Positions 26,780-36,237 are shown, numbered from the stretch's first letter. The stretch is 64,000 bases of DNA from Pantoea coffeiphila (GCF_016909495.1 NZ_JAFBFW010000005.1:248001-312000); one strand, 5' to 3'. Notes: generated from the sequence alone by a model not told the origin. Numbers and translations are program-made.

Positions 26780-27247
26780 TCATTCAGGCGGCTGGCAGAC
26801 GTCGACCCATTCGGCGTTGGTCAGGGTGGCCATATACTCCGGCGCGATGCGCACCGCGCTGTGGATAGCGCCCGCTGCGGGTAACACTTCCGGATAGTCG
26901 CGGAGTGAAATGTCACAATAGACGGTGAGCGGATTTTCCAGACCAAACGGGCAGACGCCGCCAACAGGATGACCGGTCCAGCTCACCACTTCTTCGCCGT
27001 TTAGCATGCGGGCTTTCGCACCCAGAGCCTGCTTAAGCTTGCGGTTATCCAGCCGCGCATCGCCACGTGTCACGACCAGCACCACGCGATCTTTCACTTT
27101 CAGCGACAGTGTCTTGGCAATCTGCCCCGGTTCAACCTGATGGGCCCGGGCGGCCAGATCGACGGTGGCGGTACTCTCTTCCAGTTCGATAATGGCAATT
27201 TCGGGTGCGCGCTCGGCAAAAAACTGCCGTACGGATTCCAGACTCAT
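26780..27247 (-). CDS. YbaK/EbsC-type aminoacyl-tRNA deacylase domain protein
   Basis: 155 aa, a single YbaK/ProX editing domain: AKTLSLKVKDRVVLVVTRGDARLD with the conserved Lys, then GHPVGGVCPFG, the glycine-rich loop of the active site. Family members hydrolyse mischarged tRNAs such as Ala- or Cys-tRNA(Pro). Its start lies 12 bp after the diguanylate cyclase stop, so they are probably cotranscribed, although a functional link is not obvious. Confidence 0.85.
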   Translation of the reverse strand: MSLESVRQFFAERAPEIAIIELEESTATVDLAARAHQVEPGQIAKTLSLKVKDRVVLVVTRGDARLDNRKLKQALGAKARMLNGEEVVSWTGHPVGGVCPFGLENPLTVYCDISLRDYPEVLPAAGAIHSAVRIAPEYMATLTNAEWVDVCQPPE

Positions 27248-27259
27248 GTTAATTCTCCT

Positions 27260-28378
27260 TTATTTTCCGCCGGTCAATACATTCTGAGGCTCGGCGGCCT
27301 GTGGCTGGGTGCTGTTCATCAGATCCTGCCAGGACAGCAGCATATTGCGCCCCTGATTTTTGGCCAGATACAGCGCCCGGTCGGCATTGGTCAGCGCGGT
27401 GTTAAAATCATCACCTTCCAGCGGGGCAATACCGGCGCTGAGGGTGACGTGGGTCGATACCTTATCGTTAAAGCGGTGGGATATCTCCAGATTAACTACG
27501 TACTGACGAATGCGCTCCGCCAGCTGCATGGCGATGGTTTCATTGACGTTGGTCAGCAGCACCAGAAACTCTTCGCCGCCAAAGCGGGTAACGACATCCC
27601 GCGATCGTACCGCATCGCGGATGGCGGCAGAAACGCGTATTAACGCCTGATCGCCCATGGTATGGCCGTAGTTGTCGTTGTAGGCCTTGAAATTGTCGAT
27701 ATCCAGCAGCAGGACAAAGTGACTGCCCGAGTGTTTTTCAAGAATGCTTTGCAGGCGGTTATGCAGGCCCCGGCGGTTATATAAGCCGGTGAGCGGGTCC
27801 AGCATGCTGAGATCGTTGTAGGACTCTTTTTCTGCGTAAAGCTGGCTGAGCAGACGACGGGTGAAATTATCCAGCCGCCGCAGCATCAGGTGATGAAGGG
27901 TAAAACCGACCAGCGGCAGCGTGATGGTAAACAGCATTAACAGTAAATTGCGACCACCATCAAGGATCAGCACGGTCGCGGCGGTCGGCAGGGCGTGCAG
28001 GCAAAACGCCAGCAGATGATCCCCTAACGCAATGGCACTAATAAAGAAGACGCTGACCAGGGCAACCAGCAGGTAATTATCGGCGATATAGAACTGATAA
28101 TGATAGCGGGAGAATATATGCCACGCCCAGAGTAGGCCGGTAAATAAAGCCACGCTATTCAGGCGCTGTATTTGTGCTGCAGGATTAATTAGCAATCTTG
28201 CTAGCAATGCCACACTGAATATCGCAATAAGTAATGTGGGGGCACAGGCCGTGAGCGGCGTGTGGCTGGTGGCGCGAAGCGACAAAAATAAAGCAGTAAC
28301 AATATTTAAAAAAAGAAATAACATTAACGACAGGCGACGCTTGCTGTTAAGCAATTCATCATAGATTTTAGTTTGCAT
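27260..28378 (-). CDS. Membrane-bound diguanylate cyclase (GGEEF)
   Basis: 372 aa. The first 165 residues hold about six membrane helices without a recognised named sensor domain, followed by a GGDEF domain (about 190-350). The active site is RFGGEEF (267-271), the metal/substrate region LDIDNFKAYNDNYGH is intact, and RSRD five residues before GGEEF is an inhibitory I-site, so the enzyme should make cyclic di-GMP and be product-inhibited. No EAL domain. Its promoter region lies between it and the Fur-boxed gene at 28614. Confidence 0.92.
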   Translation of the reverse strand: MQTKIYDELLNSKRRLSLMLFLFLNIVTALFLSLRATSHTPLTACAPTLLIAIFSVALLARLLINPAAQIQRLNSVALFTGLLWAWHIFSRYHYQFYIADNYLLVALVSVFFISAIALGDHLLAFCLHALPTAATVLILDGGRNLLLMLFTITLPLVGFTLHHLMLRRLDNFTRRLLSQLYAEKESYNDLSMLDPLTGLYNRRGLHNRLQSILEKHSGSHFVLLLDIDNFKAYNDNYGHTMGDQALIRVSAAIRDAVRSRDVVTRFGGEEFLVLLTNVNETIAMQLAERIRQYVVNLEISHRFNDKVSTHVTLSAGIAPLEGDDFNTALTNADRALYLAKNQGRNMLLSWQDLMNSTQPQAAEPQNVLTGGK

Positions 28379-28582
28379 TTTATATACTCGTGACTGCCCT
28401 GGAATATCAAAGCATGGCTTGCTGCAGGTGGCAGATGCTTATCAACTGGAATAGTTTAGAGCTGTTATTATTTGATTTTTCTGAATTGTGATCGGAGTCA
28501 ATCTAACATTTATCGACCAGGCTGTCATCCGCCGGAATAAAGTTTCAACAATGTTGCTGCAAAGTGATAAAAAATATCATAT

Positions 28583-28601
28583 GATATTGGTAATCATTAT
28601 C
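28583..28601. promoter_or_regulatory. Strong Fur box
   Basis: GATATTGGTAATCATTATC agrees with the Fur consensus at 17 of 19 positions, the best match seen in the window. It ends 12 bp before the GTG start of the small membrane protein gene and also lies about 205 bp upstream of the divergent diguanylate cyclase. Confidence 0.85.
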
Positions 28602-28613
28602 ATTTAAAATTGT

Positions 28614-28910
28614 GTGGACACAGCTATGGTAGCCGCAATGATCACTGCGTGTGGACTATGGGGGATAAGCTGGATGATGGGTAAAAGACTTGATAGCGGC
28701 TGGGGCGTGCTGCTGCCCTGCACGGTTATGCCACTGATGGCGATGATGGAACTGTCATTTACCGAATGGCGGATGCTGATGGTGGTCGCGTTTCTGGCAA
28801 CCGTGGTGATGCTGTTTCACAAGCGTTTGCGTCACTATATGCTGTTGCCGTCGTGTATTGCGCTGGTGGGCGGGCTGGCCGCGATTACCGTTAACTTCAG
28901 TACGCAATAA
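28614..28910 (+). CDS. Small membrane protein, DUF1435/YjjZ-like
   Basis: 98 aa from GTG, or 94 aa from the ATG at 28626; no good ribosome binding site decides. Three hydrophobic segments (about 5-22, 31-43 and 53-66 plus a last one near 76-94) separated by short basic loops. Composition and position upstream of the leu tRNA cluster match E. coli yjjZ (DUF1435), though I am unsure of this from memory of the sequence. The near-perfect Fur box indicates iron repression. Function unknown. Confidence 0.65.
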   Translation: MDTAMVAAMITACGLWGISWMMGKRLDSGWGVLLPCTVMPLMAMMELSFTEWRMLMVVAFLATVVMLFHKRLRHYMLLPSCIALVGGLAAITVNFSTQ

Positions 28911-29053
28911 GCCGATAATAAGCACCATCAGGGATGATGGATATATCAATACAGACGTTCAGGACGAGTGAGAATAAAACGAATAATACCGGGAGTGAAT
29001 GACATACTGCTGGGGAAAAGTGCTGGGTGTCTTTCAGAAGGAAGTCATCAACA

Positions 29054-29140
29054 TGGTGCGAAGAGAGGGACTTGAACCCTCACGTCCGTAAGAACACTAA
29101 CACCTGAAGCTAGCGCGTCTACCAATTCCGCCACCTTCGC
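29054..29140 (-). tRNA. tRNA-Leu (CAG)
   Basis: 87 nt with encoded CCA, long variable arm, anticodon CAG in GCTTCAGGTG. Last of three tandem copies, equivalent to the leuQPV cluster of E. coli. Confidence 0.95.
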
Positions 29141-29175
29141 GTCCTGTTGATTTTTCTTATTCACATCACCGCATT

Positions 29176-29262
29176 TGGTGCGAAGAGAGGGACTTGAACC
29201 CTCACGTCCGTAAGAACACTAACACCTGAAGCTAGCGCGTCTACCAATTCCGCCACCTTCGC
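29176..29262 (-). tRNA. tRNA-Leu (CAG)
   Basis: 87 nt, identical to the copy at 29054-29140 over its visible length. Spacers between copies are 33-35 bp, consistent with one precursor transcript. Confidence 0.95.
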
Positions 29263-29295
29263 GCAGATGCTGCGTAATATGAATAACATGGTTTT

Positions 29296-29382
29296 TGGTG
29301 CGAAGAGAGGGACTTGAACCCTCACGTCCGTTAAGACACTAACACCTGAAGCTAGCGCGTCTACCAATTCCGCCACCTTCGC
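29296..29382 (-). tRNA. tRNA-Leu (CAG), first copy with variant variable arm
   Basis: 87 nt, promoter-proximal copy. It differs from the other two in the variable arm (TGTCTTAACGGACG instead of TGTTCTTACGGACG). The arm can still pair. Confidence 0.95.
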
Positions 29383-29425
29383 ATACCCGCAACACAACAA
29401 CGTTGTATCGCAACCACGGAGGCGC

Positions 29426-29453
29426 ATTCTAGAGATTTTACCAGGTACGTCAA
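29426..29453 (-). promoter_or_regulatory. Promoter of the leu tRNA cluster
   Basis: On the minus strand TTGACG (-35) and TAGAAT (-10) are spaced by 16 bp, followed by a GC-rich discriminator GCGCC, the mark of stringently controlled stable-RNA promoters. It lies about 40 bp before the first tRNA. Confidence 0.8.
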
Positions 29454-29558
29454 CAGTTATTTTTTATTGCTGGATCAATCGCATGAAAAAACAGCGAATG
29501 AGAGGTTTTTGGCGGTTTTAAGGTGCTTTCAGGGGACCCTGCGGCCCCCTGGTGACTA

Positions 29559-30593
29559 TTAACGTGATGCTTTCGGCGTGCGGCCTTTAACGGCGCGATA
29601 CACCTTGAAGCGGCCGTTCTGCAACAGCACTTCATGGCTGCCGAAGGTTTCATCCAGCACCTGCGGATACGGCAGGAAGGCGTTAGCCACAATGCGCAGC
29701 TCGCCGCCGGTGTTCAGATGGGTGACCGCACCGCGGATCAACGTCTGTGCCGCATCCAGGCTGGTCTGCATACCATCGTGGAACGGTGGATTGGAAATAA
29801 TCAGATCGAAGCGCCCGCTAATGCCGGAATAAACGTTACCGGCGACCACGGTACCTTCCAGGCCGTTGGCGGCCAGCGTGGCTTCACTGGCGGCGACGGC
29901 GCTGGCGCTGGCATCGGTCAGCGTCAGTCGCACTTTAGGAGAGTGGCTGGCCAGCATGGCGGACAGCACGCCTGCGCCGCAGCCTACGTCCAGCACTTTG
30001 CCTTTGGTGTGTGGCGTCAGCGTGGAGAGTAGCAGCTGGCTGCCGACATCCAGTCCATCGCGGCTGAATACGCCCGGCAGGGTTTTGATGGTCAGATCGC
30101 CCAGTGCGTAATCTTCCCAGTAGCCGTCGGCATCAAACGTTGGCTGCTGCTCCAGACGGCCGTGGTATAAACCACAGCGGCGAGCGCTGTCGATTTTTTC
30201 CAGTTTGGTCCAGTTTTCCAGCATCTGTTCCGCGCTGCGCACGCCGCTGCGGTTTTCACCAATCACAAAGATGTCGGTGCCAACCGGCAGCAGGGCCAGC
30301 AGGTTTTGCAGCTGGAACTGGGCTTCCGGCTTGTTTTTCGGCCAGTAGTACACCAGGGTGTCGCAGCCCTCGGCGATCTCTGCCGTAGCCACCAGACCGA
30401 AAAGAACGTTTTCACCCATCGCACGGTTCAGGATCTGCCAGTGATGATATTGCTGGGTATGCGCCCGGCTCTGTGCGGTTTCCAGCTGTGCGGGCAGGTC
30501 ATCCTGCAGATCGCCAGCAAACAGCACGCGGCGTTGGGAAAATTCATCACTGTGGCGCAGTATCACTTCACTGGCCGGGGTAAATGCGGACAT
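29559..30593 (-). CDS. rsmC: 16S rRNA m2G1207 methyltransferase RsmC
   Basis: 344 aa; N2-methylates G1207 of 16S rRNA in the 30S subunit. Two tandem methyltransferase-like domains: a degenerate N-terminal one (about 1-155) and a catalytic C-terminal one with the SAM loop [15 protein letters not shown] and the NPPFHDG motif (about 262). Located next to the leu tRNAs and divergent from holD, exactly as in E. coli. Confidence 0.95.
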   Translation of the reverse strand: MSAFTPASEVILRHSDEFSQRRVLFAGDLQDDLPAQLETAQSRAHTQQYHHWQILNRAMGENVLFGLVATAEIAEGCDTLVYYWPKNKPEAQFQLQNLLALLPVGTDIFVIGENRSGVRSAEQMLENWTKLEKIDSARRCGLYHGRLEQQPTFDADGYWEDYALGDLTIKTLPGVFSRDGLDVGSQLLLSTLTPHTKGKVLDVGCGAGVLSAMLASHSPKVRLTLTDASASAVAASEATLAANGLEGTVVAGNVYSGISGRFDLIISNPPFHDGMQTSLDAAQTLIRGAVTHLNTGGELRIVANAFLPYPQVLDETFGSHEVLLQNGRFKVYRAVKGRTPKASR

Positions 30594-30700
30594 CGGTCAC
30601 TCCTTAAAAATCAGAGCGGCGATTATAGTTGTTTGTTGGCGCAGTTTCGAAGGCTTTGTTACCCTATGCCGGTTACACGGGCAGCCAGACAGGAAAAATG

Positions 30701-31120
30701 ATGTCTTCCAGACGCGACTGGTTATTACAGCAAATGGGTATTACGCAGTATACGCTGCGGCGTCCGCGCGCCCTGCAGGGAGAGATCGCGGTGACCTTAC
30801 CCGCAGAAACCCGGCTGGTGATTATTGCCGAGGTGCTACCCGCTATGCAGGACCCGCTGGTCGCGGATGTGCTGCGTGCGCTGGAACTGCGCGAACCGCA
30901 GGTGCAGATGCTTACGCCTGAACAACTGGCGATGCTGCCGGATGACACCCGCTGTCACAGCTGGTGCTTAGGATTAGATGCTCCGGGCACGCTTGCCGGA
31001 ACCCACCTTGTTTCGCCGGTGCTGGCGGAGCTTTATCACAATGCCGGTGCCAAACGGGCGCTATGGCAGCAGATTTGCCAACATGAATCAGATTTCTTTA
31101 CTCACCACGCACGATCTTGA
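30701..31120 (+). CDS. holD: DNA polymerase III psi subunit HolD
   Basis: 139 aa; psi links the clamp loader (with chi) to single-strand-binding protein at the replication fork. SSRRDWLLQQMGITQYTLRRP at the N-terminus and ALWQQICQHESDFF at the C-terminus match E. coli HolD. Of the adjacent ATGs at 30698 and 30701 the second has the better spacing (6 bases) from AGGA. The 3' end overlaps rimI by 38 bp, as in relatives. Confidence 0.93.
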   Translation: MSSRRDWLLQQMGITQYTLRRPRALQGEIAVTLPAETRLVIIAEVLPAMQDPLVADVLRALELREPQVQMLTPEQLAMLPDDTRCHSWCLGLDAPGTLAGTHLVSPVLAELYHNAGAKRALWQQICQHESDFFTHHARS

Positions 31121-31523
31121 TGTCGCGTTTGCTATTGAGCAGCGCAGTCACGCTTTCCCCTGGTCGGAAAAAACCTTTGCCAGCAATCAGGGCGAACGCT
31201 ATCTGAACTTCCGTCTGGAAGTGGATGGCGTGCTGGCCGCGTTCGCTATCACGCAGGTGGTGCTGGACGAAGCCACGCTGTTTAACCTGGCCGTCGATCC
31301 TGCATTCCAGCGCCGTGGCCTGGGCCGTGAGCTGTTGCAGCACCTGATCGCCGAGCTGGAGCAGCGCGGGGTTCTGACCCTCTGGCTGGAGGTTCGCGCC
31401 TCTAACCGGCCGGCTATCGCGCTATACGAGCAGCTGGATTTCAATGAGGTGTCGATCCGCCGCAACTACTACCCGACCGCAGACGGCAAAGAAGACGCCG
31501 TGATTATGGCCTTAACGATTTAA
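31083..31523 (+). CDS. rimI: Ribosomal protein S18 N-alanine acetyltransferase RimI
   Basis: 146 aa GNAT-family enzyme that acetylates the N-terminal alanine of ribosomal protein S18. Acetyl-CoA loop RRGLGRELL (about 80) and the strongly conserved HAFPWSEKTFASNQGERYLNF are present. The start at 31083, inside the 3' end of holD, is chosen by alignment to E. coli RimI (MNTISSL...); the longer frame from 30978 adds unrelated residues. Confidence 0.95.
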   Translation: MNQISLLTTHDLDVAFAIEQRSHAFPWSEKTFASNQGERYLNFRLEVDGVLAAFAITQVVLDEATLFNLAVDPAFQRRGLGRELLQHLIAELEQRGVLTLWLEVRASNRPAIALYEQLDFNEVSIRRNYYPTADGKEDAVIMALTI

Positions 31524-31536
31524 CCGGGAATGACCG

Positions 31537-32217
31537 ATGCTTACCCAATGGGACTGGATTTTATTTGACGCTGACGACACGCTGTTTCACTTCGATGCTT
31601 TTGCCGGATTACAGCGGCTTTTTGAGCGATACGACGTGCAGTTCAGCCATGCTGATTTCGATGATTATCAGGCGATTAACAAGCCGCTGTGGGTGGACTA
31701 TCAGAATGGCGCAATCAGCGCCCTGCAGTTGCAGCATCAGCGTTTCCAGGGCTGGGCGGATCGTTTGCAGGTGACGCCGCACGATCTGAATAGCGGTTTT
31801 CTGACCGCCATGGCTGAGATTTGCCTGCCGCTGGAGGGGGCAACGGATCTGCTTAATGCGCTGAAGGGCCGGGTGAAAATGGGCATTATCACCAACGGTT
31901 TTACCGCGCTTCAGCAGGCGCGGCTGGAGCGCACCGGCTTCCTCGGCTATTTCGATCTGCTGGTGATTTCCGAGCAGGTGGGCCACGCTAAGCCGCACCC
32001 GGCGATTTTTGATTATGCGCTGTCGCAGATGGGCAATCCGCCGCGCGATCGGGTGATGATGGTGGGGGATAATCCGGATTCGGATATTCTCGGCGGGATC
32101 AATGCCGGGATGGCGACCTGCTGGCTGAATGCAGACGGGCGCGCTCAGCCGGAGGGGATCAATCCGATGTGGCAGGTGGCGTCGCTGGGTGAGTTGCAGG
32201 ATAAGTTATTGAGTTAA
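31537..32217 (+). CDS. yjjG: Pyrimidine 5'-nucleotidase YjjG (HAD family)
   Basis: 226 aa HAD phosphatase. Motif [12 protein letters not shown], motif [11 protein letters not shown], motif III lysine in HAKPHPAIF and motif [15 protein letters not shown] are all intact. In E. coli YjjG dephosphorylates pyrimidine (deoxy)nucleotides, including non-canonical ones, and so guards the nucleotide pool. Thirteen bp after rimI, probably cotranscribed with holD-rimI. Confidence 0.93.
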   Translation: MLTQWDWILFDADDTLFHFDAFAGLQRLFERYDVQFSHADFDDYQAINKPLWVDYQNGAISALQLQHQRFQGWADRLQVTPHDLNSGFLTAMAEICLPLEGATDLLNALKGRVKMGIITNGFTALQQARLERTGFLGYFDLLVISEQVGHAKPHPAIFDYALSQMGNPPRDRVMMVGDNPDSDILGGINAGMATCWLNADGRAQPEGINPMWQVASLGELQDKLLS

Positions 32218-32289
32218 GGTTGGATTAAGGCGCTTCAATTTCACCGCCTGGCGAATCGCGGGTAGATTAACGCGCTGTATGTTCTGTGC

Positions 32290-32407
32290 CTGGCTTATCG
32301 GGGCTGGCCGGAACGCGGACCCGCTGTTACGTTCCAGTGCTTGGGGAGTTGCTTCAGATTCTGCGTCTGGCGTATCGGGGCTGGCCGGAACGCAGACCCG
32401 CTGTCAC
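32290..32407 (+). repeat. Two-copy direct repeat, 41 bp units
   Basis: Units 32290-32330 and 32367-32407 share 38 of 41 bases (core ATCGGGGCTGGCCGGAACGC), with a 77-bp period. A shorter inverted copy of the core (GTCCAGCCCCGAT) follows near 32461-32473. Looks like a dispersed intergenic repeat family rather than coding DNA. Confidence 0.7.
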
Positions 32408-32548
32408 ATCCCTGTTCGCTCGGCCTCGCACATCCATGTGCTCGGACGGTCCGCTTATCCGTCCAGCCCCGATTGCCTGAGTGCTTCAGTGTTGCTGCCT
32501 GAAGAACTGATTGCATCTGGCAGCAACGCAATGATTTGAAAGGGGAAT

Positions 32549-32645
32549 CGTTACGGAACAGGTTAGCCGGGTGTCTGCCGCAGGGATGCGGCAGCCAAGC
32601 CCCCAGGGAGCGGGTTTACGGCGACCCGGCGATCTGCCCGTAACG
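32549..32645. repeat. Small inverted-repeat element
   Basis: CGTTACGG at 32549-32556 and CCGTAACG at 32638-32645 flank about 80 bp containing a perfect hairpin CTGCCGCA-GGGA-TGCGGCAG. Resembles a short mobile-type or REP-like element; no transposase. Confidence 0.45.
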
Positions 32646-32698
32646 GTCGCCCCATTCACTGAACTCACCGCGATCTGCGAACAACGATCGCCCGAACC

Positions 32699-33550
32699 TT
32701 ACAGCCCCAATTTCGCAAAATCCGACGCGTCGTGGCGCTCGGCCAGCTGCTGATCCTCCGGACCCCAGGTACGGTTCACGATCCGGCCGCGCTTCACCGC
32801 CGGACGCTGCGCAATCTCATCCGCCCAGCGCACCACGTTCTTGTACGACGCCGCATCCAGGAACTCCGCCGCCTCATACATCAGACCCTGCACCAGCGTG
32901 CCGTACCACGGCCAGATCGCGATATCAGCAATGCTGTACTCATTACCCGCGATGTAACGATGCTCACCCAACTGCTTATCCAGCAGATCAAGCTGGCGCT
33001 TGGCTTCCATCGTAAAGCGATCGATGGCGTATTCGATCTTCACCGGAGCATAATGATAAAAGTGGCCGAAACCGCCGCCGACGTAAGGCGCGGCGCCCTG
33101 CAGCCAGAACAGCCAGTTCAGCGTTTCGGTGCGTCCGGCAGGATCTTTTGGCAGGAAGTGGCCAAACTTTTCCGCCAGATAAACCAGAATGGCACCGGAC
33201 TCGAACACTCGGGTTGCCGGCGTGGTGGTCGTGTCCAGCAGTGCCGGGATCTTGGAATTTGGATTTACCGCAACAAAACCGGATGAGAACTGATCGCCCT
33301 CACCGATGCGGATCAGGTGCGCGTCATACTCAGCACCGTGCTCATTCAGTGCCAGCAGTTCCTCCAGCAGAATCGTGACTTTCTGGCCGTTAGGCGTGCC
33401 CAGCGAGTACAATTGCAGAGGATGTTTACCGACGGGCAGAGTGGCCTCGTGGCGTGCACCCGCCGTCGGGCGGTTGATGCTGCCCCATGTGCCGCCCAGC
33501 GCCTTATTTTCGCTCCAGACTTTTGCTGGCTGATAATCGTTGGTGCTCAT
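32699..33550 (-). CDS. yghU: Glutathione-dependent disulfide-bond oxidoreductase YghU
   Basis: 283 aa glutathione-transferase-fold protein of the Nu class (YghU/YfcG), which reduces disulfides with glutathione. N-terminal thioredoxin-like domain with LYSLGTPNGQKVTILLEEL and NPNSKIPAL, C-terminal helical domain with YIAGNEYSIADIAIWPWYG. The long N-terminal extension (about 45 residues before the fold) and total length match E. coli YghU (288). It stands alone, between repeat-rich DNA and the divergent tag gene; yghU is not at this position in E. coli. Confidence 0.93.
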   Translation of the reverse strand: MSTNDYQPAKVWSENKALGGTWGSINRPTAGARHEATLPVGKHPLQLYSLGTPNGQKVTILLEELLALNEHGAEYDAHLIRIGEGDQFSSGFVAVNPNSKIPALLDTTTTPATRVFESGAILVYLAEKFGHFLPKDPAGRTETLNWLFWLQGAAPYVGGGFGHFYHYAPVKIEYAIDRFTMEAKRQLDLLDKQLGEHRYIAGNEYSIADIAIWPWYGTLVQGLMYEAAEFLDAASYKNVVRWADEIAQRPAVKRGRIVNRTWGPEDQQLAERHDASDFAKLGL

Positions 33551-33719
33551 AACGCGATACCCTTGTTAAGAAGTGAGTCGGCTCTGATGCCGCAGGTGAA
33601 GTAAAAATAGCGGACGGCCACGCTAAAAGCCAAATGCCGCATTTTTCTCTGCTTAGATATAGCATTGCTAACCGAACTGCGTTTATCCGCAACGAGCACC
33701 GTAATGGATTGAGGTGAAG

Positions 33720-34367
33720 ATGAAACACGAGAAGAACGATGCGCAACATGAGACGGGATTGATCGTTGATGCAGAAGGCCGTACCTGCTGCTACTGGCAG
33801 CCGCAGATGCCCGATTACCACGACGGCGAATGGGGCAGGCCGGTCACTGACGATCGGCTGATTTTTGAAAAGGTCTGCCTGGAAGGCTTTCATTCCGGCA
33901 TGTCGTGGCAGATGATCTACAACAAGCGTGAAAATTTCCGCCAGGCCTTTGCCGGGTTTGATTTCGAAATCGTGGCGGGCTTTAACGAGGGCGATATCGC
34001 CAGGCTGATGGCGGATAAAAGTATTGTTCGCAACCGGGCGAAGATCCTTGCGACCATTAATAATGCGCAGCGCGCGATTGAAATGGTGGCGGAAGCGGGT
34101 TCGCTGGCCGCCTGGTTCTGGCAGTTTGAACCAAAGCCGGAAGCTCGCCCGCAGACGGTCGATATTCACTACTGGCAGGGCAATAACACCTCGCCGGAAG
34201 CAGAAGCGATGTCGAAAGCGTTAAAAAAACGCGGCTGGCGCTGGGTTGGACCGGTAACCACTTACGCGCTGATGCAGGCGCTGGGGCTGGTGAATGACCA
34301 CCTTCAGGGCTGCTGCGTGCGCGATATCTGCGAAGCGGAAAGAGGGCGGCTGAAACGACCTGGTTGA
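33720..34367 (+). CDS. tag: DNA-3-methyladenine glycosylase I (Tag family)
   Basis: 215 aa; base-excision enzyme removing 3-methyladenine. Family core: CYW, YHDGEWGRPV, GFHSGMSWQMIYNKRENFR, RNRAKILATINNA, LKKRGWRWVGPVTTYALMQALGLVNDH and CC near the end. The cysteines and histidines of the Tag zinc site are largely present. ATG at 33720 is favoured over GTG at 33714 because GAGG lies 5 bases upstream. Slightly longer than E. coli Tag (187 aa), with extra residues at the N-terminus. Confidence 0.85.
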   Translation: MKHEKNDAQHETGLIVDAEGRTCCYWQPQMPDYHDGEWGRPVTDDRLIFEKVCLEGFHSGMSWQMIYNKRENFRQAFAGFDFEIVAGFNEGDIARLMADKSIVRNRAKILATINNAQRAIEMVAEAGSLAAWFWQFEPKPEARPQTVDIHYWQGNNTSPEAEAMSKALKKRGWRWVGPVTTYALMQALGLVNDHLQGCCVRDICEAERGRLKRPG

Positions 34368-34473
34368 GCAGCGGCGAGTCTTTCGGGCGATTAAGCGGCG
34401 TTCTGCATTGTTTCTGACGGCAGAATCGGCGAAAATGCCGGCCATTAACGATTAATTGGCTCAGAAGAACTTC

Positions 34474-36063
34474 ATGTCTAATGCACCCTTTATGCAAGAG
34501 GTGGCCCGTCGCCGCACTTTTGCCATCATTTCCCACCCGGATGCCGGTAAAACCACCATCACTGAAAAAGTGTTGCTGTTCGGACAGGCGATCCAGACTG
34601 CCGGTACGGTAAAAGGCCGCGGTTCCAACCAGCACGCGAAATCGGACTGGATGGAGATGGAAAAACAGCGTGGTATTTCGATCACCACCTCCGTGATGCA
34701 GTTCCCGTATCGCGAATGCCTGGTTAACCTGCTGGACACCCCGGGGCATGAAGACTTCTCGGAAGATACTTATCGTACCCTGACGGCGGTGGACTGCTGT
34801 CTGATGGTTATCGACGCCGCGAAAGGCGTTGAGGATCGTACCCGCAAGCTGATGGAAGTCACCCGTCTGCGCGATACGCCGATCCTGACCTTTATGAACA
34901 AGCTGGACCGTGATATCCGCGACCCGATGGAAGTCATGGACGAGGTGGAAAACGAGCTGAAAATCGCCTGCGCGCCTATCACCTGGCCTATTGGCTGCGG
35001 CAAGCTGTTTAAGGGCGTTTACCACCTGTATAAAGATGAAACCTATCTGTATCAGACCGGTAAAGGCCATACTATTCAGGAAGTTCGCATCGTCAAAGGT
35101 TTGGACAACCCGGATCTGGATGCGGCCATCGGTGAAGACCTGGCCGCGCAGCTGCGCGATGAGCTGGAGCTGGTGCAGGGCGCATCCCACGAGTTCGATC
35201 GTGAGGCCTTCCTTGAAGGGCAGCTGACGCCGGTGTTCTTCGGTACCGCGTTAGGCAACTTCGGCGTTGACCATATGCTGGACGGTCTGGTTGAGTGGGC
35301 GCCATCACCGATGCCGCGTGAAACCGATCAGCGCACCGTCACCGCCGCCGATGAGAAATTCAGCGGTTTCGTGTTTAAGATTCAGGCCAACATGGACCCG
35401 AAACACCGTGACCGCGTGGCGTTTATGCGTGTAGTGTCCGGCAAGTATGAAAAAGGCATGAAGCTGCGCCAGGTTCGCATTGGTAAAGATGTGGTGATTG
35501 CCGACGCGCTGACCTTTATGGCCGGTGACCGCTCTCACGTGGAAGAAGCCTATCCGGGCGATATTATCGGCCTGCACAACCACGGCACCATTCAGATTGG
35601 TGACACCTTTACCCAGGGTGAGAACATGAAGTTCACCGGTATTCCGAACTTCGCGCCTGAACTGTTCCGCCGCATTCGCCTGCGCGATCCGCTGAAGCAG
35701 AAACAGCTGCTGAAAGGGCTGGTTCAGCTGTCGGAAGAGGGTGCCGTGCAGGTCTTCCGCCCGGTACACAACAACGACCTGATCGTGGGTGCGGTGGGTG
35801 TGCTGCAGTTTGACGTGGTGGTTGCGCGCCTGAAAAGCGAATACAACGTCGAGGCGATTTACGAATCGGTGAACGTCTCTACCGCCCGCTGGGTAGAGTG
35901 CAGTGACGTGAAGAAATTCGATGAGTTCCAGCGTAAGAACGAGGTTAACCTCGCGCTCGACGGCGGTGATAATCTGACTTATATCGCGCCGACGATGGTC
36001 AACCTGAATATCACCCAGGAGCGCTATCCTGACGTGGTATTCCGTAAAACCCGCGAGCACTAA
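34474..36063 (+). CDS. prfC: Peptide chain release factor 3
   Basis: 529 aa, the same length as E. coli RF3. Translation GTPase that recycles RF1/RF2 from the ribosome after peptide release. G motifs: G1 [10 protein letters not shown]2 RGISITTS, G3 [14 protein letters not shown]4 MNKLDRD. The ATG at 34474 is chosen by alignment; a TTG six codons upstream is possible. Closely similar to E. coli throughout. Followed by a strong terminator. Confidence 0.97.
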   Translation: MSNAPFMQEVARRRTFAIISHPDAGKTTITEKVLLFGQAIQTAGTVKGRGSNQHAKSDWMEMEKQRGISITTSVMQFPYRECLVNLLDTPGHEDFSEDTYRTLTAVDCCLMVIDAAKGVEDRTRKLMEVTRLRDTPILTFMNKLDRDIRDPMEVMDEVENELKIACAPITWPIGCGKLFKGVYHLYKDETYLYQTGKGHTIQEVRIVKGLDNPDLDAAIGEDLAAQLRDELELVQGASHEFDREAFLEGQLTPVFFGTALGNFGVDHMLDGLVEWAPSPMPRETDQRTVTAADEKFSGFVFKIQANMDPKHRDRVAFMRVVSGKYEKGMKLRQVRIGKDVVIADALTFMAGDRSHVEEAYPGDIIGLHNHGTIQIGDTFTQGENMKFTGIPNFAPELFRRIRLRDPLKQKQLLKGLVQLSEEGAVQVFRPVHNNDLIVGAVGVLQFDVVVARLKSEYNVEAIYESVNVSTARWVECSDVKKFDEFQRKNEVNLALDGGDNLTYIAPTMVNLNITQERYPDVVFRKTREH

Positions 36064-36108
36064 TCCCGGGATTTGCGCACCTGCTCGTTAGCAGGAAACC
36101 ATCATAAT

Positions 36109-36144
36109 GGGGGGCGATCTGCACAGCAGGTCGCCCCCCTTTTT
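36109..36144 (+). terminator. Rho-independent terminator of prfC
   Basis: A 13-bp GC-rich stem (GGGGGGCGATCTG and CAGGTCGCCCCCC with one G-T pair) and 5-base loop are followed by TTTTT, 46 bp after the prfC stop. Confidence 0.93.
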
Positions 36145-36230
36145 CGTTACAGACTACTCCTAAAACCCCTTTATTTTGCTGCTTTAGCCATCAATTCCTC
36201 CGTCTTATCCGGTGAAATCCTGATTCCTGA

Positions 36231-36237
36231 CTATATT
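36231..36237 (+). promoter_or_regulatory. Possible sigma-S -10 element of osmY
   Basis: CTATATT, preceded by TGA, resembles the sigma-S-type extended -10 (CTATACT) and lies about 145 bp upstream of the osmY start. E. coli osmY is a classic RpoS-dependent gene. No clear -35 is visible, which is also typical of sigma-S promoters. Otherwise 36145-36380 holds no gene. Confidence 0.4.

Larger units (their letters stand above)
32218..32698. other. Gene-free intergenic region with repeats
   Basis: 481 bp between the convergent yjjG and yghU. Reading frames here are short and compositionally poor. It holds a 41-bp direct repeat (32290-32330 and 32367-32407) and a small inverted-repeat element at 32549-32645, listed separately. 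Confidence 0.6.

Noticed and set aside
29161-29427. Minus-strand frame with duplicated KVAELVDALASGVSVL segments
   Set aside because: It is the translation of two tRNA-Leu genes, hence the repeat.
34057-35190. 377-codon minus-strand frame opposite tag and prfC
   Set aside because: Runs across two strongly conserved plus-strand genes and shows no recognisable motif.
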